A program made the position numbers and the translations under genes. Under the pieces are notes generated by a model. The model saw nothing but the letters and a program-made list of their open reading frames with translations, made no database searches and was not told the origin of the DNA. From Lachnospiraceae bacterium (GTDB lineage: Bacteria; Bacillota; Clostridia; Lachnospirales; Lachnospiraceae), in NCBI GenBank assembly GCA_022845895.1, contig AP025573.1, forward strand, positions 3,568,501-3,632,500: a stretch of 64,000 nt of DNA. Direction: 5' to 3'. Below, piece by piece: positions 16,871 to 25,410 of the stretch (its first letter is position 1; the number at the start of each line of letters is the position of its first letter).

Positions 16871-18526
16871 CTACTTCTTGTCCGGATATATCTTGATATT
16901 TGGCATATAGTTGATATATCCCATAACCGGAACCAGGTTTTCAGGGTCTGCAGCATCATAATCTACGTAATCGGAACGGTAGGCAAAGCGTAACGTGACT
17001 TCTGCAATCGGTATCATGACACATTTATCAGCAAGATAATCCTGTATGCCCTCGTATTTTGCAACCCGTTCCTCCTGGTTGACTGTCGTCATCGCATCAT
17101 CAATCATGCCGTCCAGCGTCGCATCCTCAATCCAGCAGCAGTTCTTCCATGTTCCCGAAGTCTTGGAGTGAAGCGCGGACTCGAAGACTGACCCTGCCTC
17201 CGGGTAATCGGCTGAAAACCATGTGGTCGTTACGTTAGGTGTGGTCTCCGGTGACGAAGAACTCTCTACGACGCTTGCCCAAGGTGTTTTGACGACTTTG
17301 ACATTCACGCCAATCTGCTGTGCCGCCGACTGTATCAAAAGAGCCAGCTTCTCGCGGTCCGGCGTCTCCGCCACCCAGCAGACCTCAATCGGATAGTCCT
17401 GGATGTTATCCGCATATTTAGACTTTTGGATTTCTTCCTTTGCCTTTTCGATATTAAAGCTGTAATCGCTCATCTTCTTATAACCGAGCACATTTTTGGA
17501 AATAATGCTTTCTGCCTTGACGGAGTTCGGGTATACGTCCTTACAGACCGCATCATAATCAAGCATATAAGCCAGCGCCTTCCGTACGTGTTCATCGTCC
17601 GTCGGGGCTTTCTGGTTATTCAGAAGCAGATATATGATATCTCCCTGGGTATTTTCCATGATGCTGATGCCATCCACTTTACCAAGGGCGTCAATGGTCT
17701 CAGAAGTCTGATACTCATCGGACAGCTCCAACTCTTTTCTCTCCAGCATGGTCTTGACTGTAACGGCTTCATTGGAGCCGATCGCCTTGAATTCTTCCGG
17801 TGTATTCTCATCCAGCCCTGCCCAGTAGTCTTTGTTTTTCTCACAGAGCACATGGGAGTTGGCCGCATATTCTTTTACCTTGTACGGTCCGCTTCCCGCA
17901 TCATTTTCCAAAAGGAACGCCTTGCCATAATCACCCTTGTCCCCGTAATCTCCGTCTGCATAGTTTTCTTCCACGAGCTTGCTGTCCAGTATGTAGAGCC
18001 TTACTAATGTGGCAAGAAGCGTTCCGGTAGGTTTGCTGCAGATAAATTGAACCGTCGTGTCATCAATTGCCTTTGCTTCCTCGACAACAGAACTGAACAG
18101 ATAGCCAAATCCTTCGCCCATGTCCAGATTCCTCTGCATCGAATATACGACATCCGCCGCCGTCAGTGGATTGCCGCTGTGGAACTTCACATCATCACGA
18201 AGCTTGAATGTCCACGTCTTACCGTCCTCGGACACTTCCCATTCTGTCGCAATCCACGGCTCTGTACTCCCGTCCTTCTGAGGCTGCACGAGCGGATCAT
18301 ATAGATTGATCAATACCGTCGCAGCTCCAAGATCCGAACCGACGCCCGGGTCGATCTGCGGCGTAGAGGTCAGCGTATATCTGACGATATTATCGCCATC
18401 ATTGGCTGTATCCCCGACAGATGGCGTATCCCCGGACTCTTTCTGCTCAGACGACGATTTACCGCATCCGGCGAACAGAGCGGCTGCCATAACAACACAC
18501 AGTAAACTAGAAATCATTTTCTTCAT
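16871..18526 (-). CDS. Peptide-binding lipoprotein of the Dpp-type importer (SBP_bac_5)
   Basis: 551 residues, first gene of the roughly 12-kb operon. The signal peptide ends in lipobox LFAGC with Cys21. A Ser/Glu-rich linker precedes the SBP_bac_5 fold (DNIVRYTLTSTPQIDPG, WTFKLRDDVKFHSGNPLTAADVV, and the later ADYPE segment). It captures peptides or nickel-like ligands outside the membrane; the downstream peptidases argue for peptides. It is divergent from the LysR gene, whose product is the likely activator. Confidence 0.93.
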   Translation of the reverse strand: MKKMISSLLCVVMAAALFAGCGKSSSEQKESGDTPSVGDTANDGDNIVRYTLTSTPQIDPGVGSDLGAATVLINLYDPLVQPQKDGSTEPWIATEWEVSEDGKTWTFKLRDDVKFHSGNPLTAADVVYSMQRNLDMGEGFGYLFSSVVEEAKAIDDTTVQFICSKPTGTLLATLVRLYILDSKLVEENYADGDYGDKGDYGKAFLLENDAGSGPYKVKEYAANSHVLCEKNKDYWAGLDENTPEEFKAIGSNEAVTVKTMLERKELELSDEYQTSETIDALGKVDGISIMENTQGDIIYLLLNNQKAPTDDEHVRKALAYMLDYDAVCKDVYPNSVKAESIISKNVLGYKKMSDYSFNIEKAKEEIQKSKYADNIQDYPIEVCWVAETPDREKLALLIQSAAQQIGVNVKVVKTPWASVVESSSSPETTPNVTTTWFSADYPEAGSVFESALHSKTSGTWKNCCWIEDATLDGMIDDAMTTVNQEERVAKYEGIQDYLADKCVMIPIAEVTLRFAYRSDYVDYDAADPENLVPVMGYINYMPNIKIYPDKK

Positions 18527-18635
18527 ACATTACCCTCCTTTATGGATGTTGATTAAACTCTCAGAAATAATGGCCGTTTTATCTTTATATTTGAAAATAA
18601 ATGGCATTTTTTCTGATTCTATTGATTTACTATTG

Positions 18636-18699
18636 ATTATATCAGCCTTTTTGCTTATAATAAAATTCTAATTTATAATTTATCTATTACTACAGATAA
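18636..18699. promoter_or_regulatory. Divergent LysR/dpp promoter region with LysR-type inverted repeat
   Basis: Plus strand TTGCTT (18651-18656), 17-nt spacer, TATAAT (18674-18679) is a good promoter for the LysR gene. Right after it lies TTATCT-N8-AGATAA (18680-18699), a 20-bp dyad with T-N11-A character typical of LysR sites, placed for autorepression. On the minus strand a TATAAT (18636-18641) without a good -35 faces the peptide operon, as expected for an activated promoter. Assignment to this LysR is inferred from position. Confidence 0.55.
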
Positions 18700-18717
18700 T
18701 AGTTAGGGGGCTTCTAT

Positions 18718-19626
18718 ATGTTAGATACAAGGCTGGTCACTTTTTTGACGCTCTGCCAGACGAAAAGTTTTACAAAAACGGCCGAAAAGCTGCATATCAC
18801 GCAGCCTGCCGTTTCTCACCATATCAAATATCTGGAAGGTTATTACCGGACAAAGCTCTATACTTACACGAACCGTAGATTTGTCCTGACCCCTACCGGA
18901 CGCACTCTGTACCAGTACGCGAATTCCGTCCATTCGGATTCCGAACGGATCCGGGAGCATCTGTCTCTTCTGTCTTCCTCTACAAAGGAGCTTCGCCTCG
19001 GGGCAGAGCAGTCTGCAGGCGAGTCTTTTTTACCTTATCTGATTATTGCGTTTATGGAAAAATATCCGGATTATAAGATTCGGGTTGTAACCGATAATTA
19101 TGACGCCCTCTCTAGAATGTTAAACGAAGGAGAGCTGGACTTTTTTTTGATGGATGGCATCGTCTCCAAATCAGAGCATGACTATTATGAGCTGTGCAGC
19201 AGCAGTACAATCTGCGCCTGCTCGCCGGTACATCCACTTGCGGAAAAGAGGGTATCTATCCAGGACCTTTATAACAGCACCCTCATACTCGGTGTCGATA
19301 AGACTCCGTCGCGGAACAGGCTGGAACAGATATTCCGGGATAACAACATATCCTCTATGCGCTTTTCACATCGCATCGAGATCAGCAACAGTCTCACCAC
19401 CGTAAAGCAGCTGCTGATTCAGAATACCGGAATATCTTTCTTATATAAAAGTGCCGTGGCAAGGGAATTGAAAGAAGGTTCTATACGGCAGATTTATATC
19501 AGGGACTATTATGAATATCATTCGTATAACCTGATTTCTATACATAACAGTTATTTTTATCCTGAACAGACCGATTTCATCAAGTTCTGTCAGGACTTTC
19601 TAAAGCAGTGGGATTCTGACATATAG
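18718..19626 (+). CDS. LysR-family transcriptional regulator
   Basis: 302 residues. The N-terminal winged helix-turn-helix is clear (FLTLCQTKSFTKTAEKLHIT, QPAVSHHIKYLE), followed by a LysR substrate-binding domain (LRLGAEQSAGESFLPYLI, ending near residue 300). GGGGG precedes ATG 18718. It is divergent from the peptide-transport operon, the classical LysR arrangement, so it probably senses a peptide-derived metabolite and activates that operon. Its last 47 bp overlap the flavodoxin-like gene on the other strand. Confidence 0.93.
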   Translation: MLDTRLVTFLTLCQTKSFTKTAEKLHITQPAVSHHIKYLEGYYRTKLYTYTNRRFVLTPTGRTLYQYANSVHSDSERIREHLSLLSSSTKELRLGAEQSAGESFLPYLIIAFMEKYPDYKIRVVTDNYDALSRMLNEGELDFFLMDGIVSKSEHDYYELCSSSTICACSPVHPLAEKRVSIQDLYNSTLILGVDKTPSRNRLEQIFRDNNISSMRFSHRIEISNSLTTVKQLLIQNTGISFLYKSAVARELKEGSIRQIYIRDYYEYHSYNLISIHNSYFYPEQTDFIKFCQDFLKQWDSDI

Positions 19627-20275
19627 CGTTTTGTGCAATCTTTTTTCCAAGTGCAGCGGCTCTCAGGCAGTCCTTTGGAAATTGCTCCCTTCTTATACGT
19701 AATTTTTCCTTTTCCGAAAACCGGTCTGCCTTGTATAACTGATAATCGTCAAACTGGCATGTGTCATAACAATAGAAGATTTCAGGCCTGGAAAAGACAA
19801 TTTCCGTATATTCTTCCATCGCAGACAGCTTTATCGGATAATGCATCTGCTTCATCTTTTCTTCCGTCGCGTTCATCGTATAGAAAAAGGCGACAGGGAA
19901 ACGTTTCGGCGCTATCGAAGTGTACGCTTGACCATAGACGAGATATGGGTACAATAGACGCTCCAGAAAGGCCCGTAACTGCCCCGGAAGGTCGTGGAAG
20001 AAGACCGGACTTCCAATCAGCAGGCCGTCCCCCTGGGAGATATCCTCCAGAAGCCCGCTAATCGAATCTCGCTTTGCACATCTCCCATAATACGTTCCCC
20101 CAATACGCTTACAGCCATAGCAGCTGACACATCCACTGTAGGCAAAATCATAGACATGAATCCATTTGAACTCTGCATCGGGAAGGATGCTTCTAATTCC
20201 TTCCATTGCAGAGTTCAAAATCTTTGCCGTATTATGGTTCTTTCTGGGACTCCCATTCAACACATAAAACATCAT
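19580..20275 (-). CDS. Flavodoxin-like / NADPH-dependent FMN reductase family protein
   Basis: 231 residues. LNGSPRKNHNTAKIL at the N-terminus is the FMN phosphate loop of the iron-sulphur flavoprotein/NADPH-dependent FMN reductase group. A CVSCYGC motif follows near residue 50 and GDGLLIGSPVFFHDLPGQL is the second flavin loop. This group includes multimeric flavodoxin WrbA-like proteins. The start is ATG 20275, with AAGGAG 9 nt upstream. The 3' end overlaps the LysR gene by 47 bp in antisense. Role uncertain: a general redox flavoprotein. Confidence 0.85.
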   Translation of the reverse strand: MMFYVLNGSPRKNHNTAKILNSAMEGIRSILPDAEFKWIHVYDFAYSGCVSCYGCKRIGGTYYGRCAKRDSISGLLEDISQGDGLLIGSPVFFHDLPGQLRAFLERLLYPYLVYGQAYTSIAPKRFPVAFFYTMNATEEKMKQMHYPIKLSAMEEYTEIVFSRPEIFYCYDTCQFDDYQLYKADRFSEKEKLRIRREQFPKDCLRAAALGKKIAQNAICQNPTALESPDRT

Positions 20276-20365
20276 ATCCGCCTTCTCCTTCCCATGCTCC
20301 GAGCAAAACTGCGTCACCTTTGGTTTGTGATACATTCTAACATTAGAATTCAGATAATTCAATAA

Positions 20366-20445
20366 GGGGACAGGGCAAAACGAATTTGGGACACCCCAAA
20401 ATGAATTGGGGACGGAGGTTTTCTAGATTTCCCCCGTCCCCAATT
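20366..20445. repeat. Repeat element R2, second copy of the R1 family
   Basis: Same plan as R1 at 6493-6576: two direct units (GGGGACAGGG and TGGGACACCCC types) and then a palindrome with arms from AATTGGGGACGG (20404) to CCGTCCCCAATT (20445). Orientation relative to flanking genes is the same, just after the 3' end of the minus-strand kinase gene at 20449. The arms differ from R1 at paired positions (AATTAGGG to AATTGGGG with matching change), so the hairpin is conserved. Confidence 0.75.
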
Positions 20446-20448
20446 TGC

Positions 20449-22227
20449 TTATCCTTCTACGTATTCTCGCATCCCCTGGAAGATGAGCCACACTGAGGTT
20501 GCCCCTGCATCCTGGTAGCCGACCGCCCGTTCCATGAGCGACTTGGCCCTTCCGAACTTTGCTACATATTTCTTCGTATCTTCCACGCCCTGTAATGCGG
20601 CGGCTTCTGCCGCTCTCAGCATGGGCAGGAGTCCTTCGTTGCAGCTGGCTTTCATTGCGTCTACAGCCGGGGCCAGGGCATCTACCATCGTCTTGTCTCC
20701 TACTTCAGCCTTCCCTCTCTCCTGGATGGCAAGCAGGCTCTTCTGCTCCATCCGGGCCAAATCTTTTGCTGTTATAACCGGCTTGGGTTCCATTCCTTTT
20801 GCTCCCGCCAGGTACAGGCTTCCGAAGATGACGCCTGAGGCGCCGCCCATGGACATGAGCATTGCCTTACCGGCAGCCTCGAACACGGCATAGGCATTCT
20901 CTTCGCCTGCCATCTGCTCCAGCTTTTCTTTTGCCTTATTCATGCCTCCGGCCATGCCGATGCCATGGTCTCCGTCGCCGATGGCGCTGTCTATCTCCGT
21001 GAGATACGGCTTCTTCTCGATAATCTTGTCTGCTATATAGATGAGCATTCTCCTGGCGTCTTGTGCACTCAGTTCTGCCAGTACACCTCTCTGTCTTGCC
21101 TCAGGCTCCACAACAGCAGCCTTCCCGGCCGCGGCTGCTTTATCCCTTCTATCCTCTTCCTTGGACCCCCTGTTTTCTGCCTTACCGGCGGTTTCCTCTT
21201 CTTCGTCCGGCCTGCAGCTTCTACCCGCCAGTTCTCCTTTGGCATAGTACGGACAGTAGCAAGGGCTGTCATAATAGCCTTTCAGCTCCTCGTCAAGCTG
21301 GAAAAAGGTGACAGAAAAGCCTCCCATCTCCTGGCTCGTGCAGTAGTTGTTCAAATCTGCGTCATATACCTTGATGCCGTCGTTATCGAGCAGCTCTTTT
21401 ATCTTGCGGTAGACGATTGCCAGTTCTGTGATTGTCGTAGAGCCAAGCCCGTTCACGAGCACGCATATCTCATCGCCTGCCTGCAGGTCCGCATCTTCCA
21501 TTATCTGTGCGTACATCTTTGCCGCAAGCACATCAGCGGGCTGCCAGAGCGTACGGAGCACTCCCCGTTCTCCATGCAGCCCCATACCGTATTCTATCTC
21601 GTCCTCGCCCAGCTCGAAGATCGGCTTATCTACTCCCGGGAGCTGAGCCGGGGCTGTGGCAACCCCCACGGTCCGCGTATTATCTCTCGCCTTTTCGGTA
21701 ATTCGTGTCACTTCCTCCAGGCTGAGACCCGCGTCGCATGCCGCGCCCGCGATTTTGACTACAAATACGTCACCTGCGATTCCCCTGCGGTCATCCATAC
21801 GTTCCTTTGGCGCGCTTGCCACGTCGTCCTGTACGCGGACGTGGGCAGTCCAGATGCCATCGTCCCTGAGAAATTCTTCGCCCATGTCAAAGTTCAGGTT
21901 ATCCCCTGCATAGCAGCCATACACGAAGAGCACTCCTTTTCCGTTATCCACCGCTTTCGCCGCCTCGTATATCGTATTCGGGTCAGGCGAGGCAAAGATA
22001 TTGCCACAGGCGGCCGCATCCGCGAGCCCTTTCCCGACAAAGCCTCCGAACATCGGCTCATGTCCGCTTCCTCCGCCGATGACAAGAGCCACCTTATCCT
22101 TCCGCCTCTGTCTGGACAAAATGGCATTCACCTCGGGATGCTTCCGAAAGTACCTGCTGTAAGCTCCGACGAATCCTTCCATCATCTCCGAAACGACATG
22201 GTCCGCGTCATTGATTATTTTCCTCAT
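20449..22227 (-). CDS. Fused dihydroxyacetone-type kinase (DhaK-DhaL, ATP-dependent)
   Basis: 592 residues. The DhaK part (about 1-335) has GGGSGHEP (51-58) and the substrate-binding His218 in GLHGE, which forms a hemiaminal with ketotrioses or tetruloses. A charged, Glu/Lys/Ala-rich linker (about 340-382) leads to DhaL (about 385-592) with DGDHG at 418-422 and GGASGVIFG for ATP. Fusion to DhaL means ATP rather than phosphotransferase is the donor. It ends a minus-strand run beginning with the importer and a zinc polyol dehydrogenase, so the substrate may be a ketose from that oxidation, for example dihydroxyacetone or erythrulose. Fused kinases of this type act on erythrulose in some tetritol pathways. 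Confidence 0.92.
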   Translation of the reverse strand: MRKIINDADHVVSEMMEGFVGAYSRYFRKHPEVNAILSRQRRKDKVALVIGGGSGHEPMFGGFVGKGLADAAACGNIFASPDPNTIYEAAKAVDNGKGVLFVYGCYAGDNLNFDMGEEFLRDDGIWTAHVRVQDDVASAPKERMDDRRGIAGDVFVVKIAGAACDAGLSLEEVTRITEKARDNTRTVGVATAPAQLPGVDKPIFELGEDEIEYGMGLHGERGVLRTLWQPADVLAAKMYAQIMEDADLQAGDEICVLVNGLGSTTITELAIVYRKIKELLDNDGIKVYDADLNNYCTSQEMGGFSVTFFQLDEELKGYYDSPCYCPYYAKGELAGRSCRPDEEEETAGKAENRGSKEEDRRDKAAAAGKAAVVEPEARQRGVLAELSAQDARRMLIYIADKIIEKKPYLTEIDSAIGDGDHGIGMAGGMNKAKEKLEQMAGEENAYAVFEAAGKAMLMSMGGASGVIFGSLYLAGAKGMEPKPVITAKDLARMEQKSLLAIQERGKAEVGDKTMVDALAPAVDAMKASCNEGLLPMLRAAEAAALQGVEDTKKYVAKFGRAKSLMERAVGYQDAGATSVWLIFQGMREYVEG

Positions 22228-22241
22228 ACTTTTCCCCCGTT

Positions 22242-23285
22242 CTAGTATTTCACAACTGCCTTTATGACATCTGCCTTGTTATCTACGTTATAGGCAACCC
22301 CCTCGATCACATCCTGGAATTCAAAGACGTGAGAGACGATGGACTTCAGCGGAATCGTACCTTCGCTCACCGCTTTTATCGCTGTCGGATACAGGTTCCG
22401 GTAACGGAATATCGTCTTCAGGTCACCTTCTTTCGCGCTCAGGCTGCCGATATCCACGACAATCTCAGGTTCCGCGCACATGCCCACAAGCACGACCCGG
22501 CCTCCGTTCTTAATCAGCTTCGCAGACTGCCGCGTCGTAAACTCTGCGCCTGCCGTCTCAAAGACGATGTCCACTCCCCCTCCCGGAAGTGTCTTGACAA
22601 ATTCTTCGATATTGACATCTTTTGCGTTGAATGCCTCTTTCGCGCCGACTTCCCTGGCCTTTTCCAGACGCTTGTCGATCATGTCTACCGCATAGATCTC
22701 TTCTATTCCTCTTGCCCTTAGCACCATAATCGTCACAAGCCCGATACAGCCGCAGCCAAGTACGACAGCGCTCTGCCCAATCTCGGCCTCTGCGACCTTG
22801 GCGGCGTGGAAGCCGACAGCCAGCGGCTCTATCAGCGCCCCTTCCATCGTGTCTACATTATCCGGCAGCTTGAAACACATATTGGCCGGATGGACGCAGT
22901 ATTCGGAGAATACCCCGTCCCTCTCGTTCGGTATCGCCATGAAGGACATATCAGGGCAGAGGTTATACAGCCCCTTCCTGCACATGTCACAGGAACCGCA
23001 TGGGACGCCCGGTTCTATGGCTATCCGGTCGCCCTTTTCAAATCCCGTCACGTCAGGGCCGACCTCCTCTACAATCCCTCCCGGCTCATGGCCGAGCACA
23101 AGAGGGCCGTCCGGTACCCAGTTTCCAAGCCTCCCGGCCTCATAAAAATGCAGGTCAGAACCACACACTCCTACGTACTCCAGCTTGACGAGAAGCTCAC
23201 CTTTCCCCGGTTTGGGAATGTCCCTTTGCGTCCACTCCATCTGCCTTGCCCCTGTCATCACTGCAACCTTCATTTTTCCTTCCAT
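22242..23285 (-). CDS. Zinc-dependent polyol dehydrogenase (sorbitol/threitol-type MDR)
   Basis: 347 residues. Catalytic zinc ligands: Cys in VGVCGSDLHF, His-Glu in LGHEPGG. The structural zinc lobe CGSCDMCRKGLYNLC is complete. The NAD fold has GCGCIGL. FRYRNLYPTAI near the C-terminus is a sorbitol/xylitol dehydrogenase signature. It oxidises a secondary alcohol of a polyol to a ketose. It is encoded between the binding protein of the importer and the fused DhaK-DhaL kinase, suggesting polyol to ketose to ketose phosphate. The start could also be ATG 23273. Confidence 0.92.
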   Translation of the reverse strand: MEGKMKVAVMTGARQMEWTQRDIPKPGKGELLVKLEYVGVCGSDLHFYEAGRLGNWVPDGPLVLGHEPGGIVEEVGPDVTGFEKGDRIAIEPGVPCGSCDMCRKGLYNLCPDMSFMAIPNERDGVFSEYCVHPANMCFKLPDNVDTMEGALIEPLAVGFHAAKVAEAEIGQSAVVLGCGCIGLVTIMVLRARGIEEIYAVDMIDKRLEKAREVGAKEAFNAKDVNIEEFVKTLPGGGVDIVFETAGAEFTTRQSAKLIKNGGRVVLVGMCAEPEIVVDIGSLSAKEGDLKTIFRYRNLYPTAIKAVSEGTIPLKSIVSHVFEFQDVIEGVAYNVDNKADVIKAVVKY

Positions 23286-23375
23286 AATATGTATACCTCT
23301 TTTCTATCATTCTTTATATATTAGCCAGTAAAATCGAAATGTCTGATATTTTTTTAACAATTTCTTATTTTTTAT

Positions 23376-23398
23376 GTGGTTGGGACTTACCCAACCAC
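23376..23398. other. Hairpin between binding protein and dehydrogenase genes
   Basis: GTGGTTGGG (23376-23384), a 5-nt loop and CCCAACCAC (23390-23398) form a perfect 9-bp stem. On the gene strand it is followed by A-rich sequence, not T, so it is not an ordinary terminator there; it may block 3' decay of the binding-protein message. Confidence 0.5.
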
Positions 23399-23452
23399 TT
23401 ATAATTTTTCTCAGGGCTTATTGCGTTTTATCCTCGGATGATGTATCCGGCT

Positions 23453-24445
23453 CTATTTAGCATAGATCGTATCCAGCAGCTCGTCTACGTTTTCCTTTGT
23501 AATCCATTTCATATCTATATATGATAATTCTTTTTCTGTCACTTTTCCTTCCAGCACGTCATATGCCTTCTGTACTGCTTCGCTTCCTTCCAGCCCAGCA
23601 TCCTGATATACGGTTCCGAGAAGCGTACCGTCCTTGACCGCGTTGCAGCCGTCCAGAATCGCGTCTACACCCGTTACGACTATCTCATCCGTCAGGCCTG
23701 CTGCCTCCAGGGCCTGAATCGCGCCGAGGGCCATCTCGTCGTTGTGGGCCACGATGGCGTCAATCTTGCCGCTGAATGTCTCCAGCCAGTTCTCTACGAG
23801 CGTAAGCGCCTCCTCGCGGCTCCAGTTTGCCGTCTGGTCGGCAAGCACATTGATCTTGCCTTCGTACTTGTCAAGTATGTTCTGGTTCCCTTCCAGACGC
23901 TGTATCTGAGCAGACTGTCCGATTGGCCCCTCCAGGATGACGACATTGCCTTCTCCGCCGATCTCATCTATGGCATTCTGCATCTCGAGCTCTCCCGCCA
24001 GCACATCGTCAGGTCCTACATAATGGTAAGGCTCTTCTGTGTTGAACAGCATGTTCACGCCGACAAGCGGAATTCCCGCGTCGTCACACATCTCGATAGC
24101 CGGAAGTATCGCGTCCGAGTCTACTGCCGCCACGATGATGACATCCACCTTCTGGGCTATCAGGTTCTCAATCTGCGTAATCTGGTTCTGTGCATCCTGC
24201 TGCGCGTCCAGCATAACAAGGTCACAGCCAAGCTCCTCTGCTTTTTTCTCCATGCCTTCTGTCATAAGAGTTACGAACTCGGTCATGTAATAGACCGTGC
24301 AGCCAATCGTATACCCTCCATCCTTCTTTGACGCCTTCTTGTCATCCCCCTTGCCGTCGCTGTCTTCTGTCCCTGAGCTGCATCCAAGCAGCAGGCTGGC
24401 AGCCATGGCCGCTACGAGTAACATAGATAATATTCTTTTTTTCAT
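23453..24445 (-). CDS. Sugar/polyol ABC importer substrate-binding lipoprotein (RbsB-like)
   Basis: 330 residues. Signal peptide with lipobox LLLGC, Cys22. The mature protein has the ribose-binding pattern with DAQQDAQNQITQIENLIAQK in the first lobe, DAILPAIEMCDDAGIP and the AHNDEMALGAIQALEAAG motif. AGGAGGG is well placed before ATG 24445. It is the third gene of an A-C-B importer set whose catabolic genes follow immediately. A polyol or tetritol ligand is suggested by the dehydrogenase and kinase next to it. Confidence 0.93.
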   Translation of the reverse strand: MKKRILSMLLVAAMAASLLLGCSSGTEDSDGKGDDKKASKKDGGYTIGCTVYYMTEFVTLMTEGMEKKAEELGCDLVMLDAQQDAQNQITQIENLIAQKVDVIIVAAVDSDAILPAIEMCDDAGIPLVGVNMLFNTEEPYHYVGPDDVLAGELEMQNAIDEIGGEGNVVILEGPIGQSAQIQRLEGNQNILDKYEGKINVLADQTANWSREEALTLVENWLETFSGKIDAIVAHNDEMALGAIQALEAAGLTDEIVVTGVDAILDGCNAVKDGTLLGTVYQDAGLEGSEAVQKAYDVLEGKVTEKELSYIDMKWITKENVDELLDTIYAK

Positions 24446-24462
24446 AACTTTCCCTCCTGTTA

Positions 24463-25410
24463 TTATTGGTTACGTTTTGAATCGATTAATATCGCCCCGA
24501 GAATAATCAACCCTTTTACAATCTGCTGATAGAACGATGACACGTTCATCAAGTCCAGCCCATTGTTCACAATACCTAATAAGATAGCTCCGACTATCGT
24601 GCCCCAGAGCCTTCCACGTCCTCCGGACAGGCTTGTGCCTCCGATAACCGTGGCAGCGATGGCATCCAGTTCATAGCTCTCACCCGCTGTCGGCAGCCCT
24701 GCAGACACACGTGCCGTCAATATGATGGCCGCGATTCCGCAGGCAATGCCGCTCAGCACATAGACCATCATCTTTATACGCTTTACATTGATGCCGGATA
24801 CCATGGCCGCATTTTCATTTCCACCGACCGCATATACGTAACGGCCGAACTTCAGCTTTGTGAGCATGACACTAGCCAGTATGAACACGATGATAAGTAT
24901 GATGGTCGGCACCGGTACGCCTGCAATGCTGCCTTTGCCGATGGCCAGAAATTCCGTGGGCAGGTTTGAAATAGGTCGACCGGTACTGTATACATAAGTC
25001 ATACCTCTTGCTATCGTCATCATAGACAGGGTGACGACGAACGGCGCCGCATTCCAGTATGCCACGAAATAACCGTTGTAAAGTCCGAGCAGCCCGCCGA
25101 TTGCAATTGCAATCAGCACGATGAGCGCAATCGGGTATTCCTTGTCCCGCAGAAGGCCCGCTGCTATGATACCGGAAAATGCCACGATAGAACCGACCGA
25201 CAAGTCTATCCCTCCGGTCAGGCATACGATTGTCATCCCGATAGCCAGTATTCCATTGATCGATATCTGCCGCAGAACATTCAGCAGGTTCGTGCCTGTC
25301 AAAAAGTTGCCCGAGATAAACGATAGTATAATCCCAAGCCCAATTACGATAAATATAAGCATATATGTCTGAACCCAATTCCGGTCAAACCTCTTTGTCA
25401 TCTCTTTCAT
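24463..25410 (-). CDS. Sugar ABC importer permease (RbsC-like)
   Basis: 315-residue membrane protein with about eight or nine helices. The RbsC family motifs LTGGIDLSVGSIVAFSGI and GENYELDAIAATVIGG-like (here GESYELDAIAATV) are present, with GGTSLSGGRG downstream. ATG 25410 has AGGAGG 9 nt upstream and its first base overlaps the TGA of the ATPase gene; a GTG at 25413 is a weaker option. Confidence 0.93.
   Translation of the reverse strand: MKEMTKRFDRNWVQTYMLIFIVIGLGIILSFISGNFLTGTNLLNVLRQISINGILAIGMTIVCLTGGIDLSVGSIVAFSGIIAAGLLRDKEYPIALIVLIAIAIGGLLGLYNGYFVAYWNAAPFVVTLSMMTIARGMTYVYSTGRPISNLPTEFLAIGKGSIAGVPVPTIILIIVFILASVMLTKLKFGRYVYAVGGNENAAMVSGINVKRIKMMVYVLSGIACGIAAIILTARVSAGLPTAGESYELDAIAATVIGGTSLSGGRGRLWGTIVGAILLGIVNNGLDLMNVSSFYQQIVKGLIILGAILIDSKRNQ

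Noticed and set aside
23376-23398. Terminator between binding protein and dehydrogenase
   Set aside because: The stem is good but followed by A-rich sequence on the gene strand. Kept as an unassigned hairpin.
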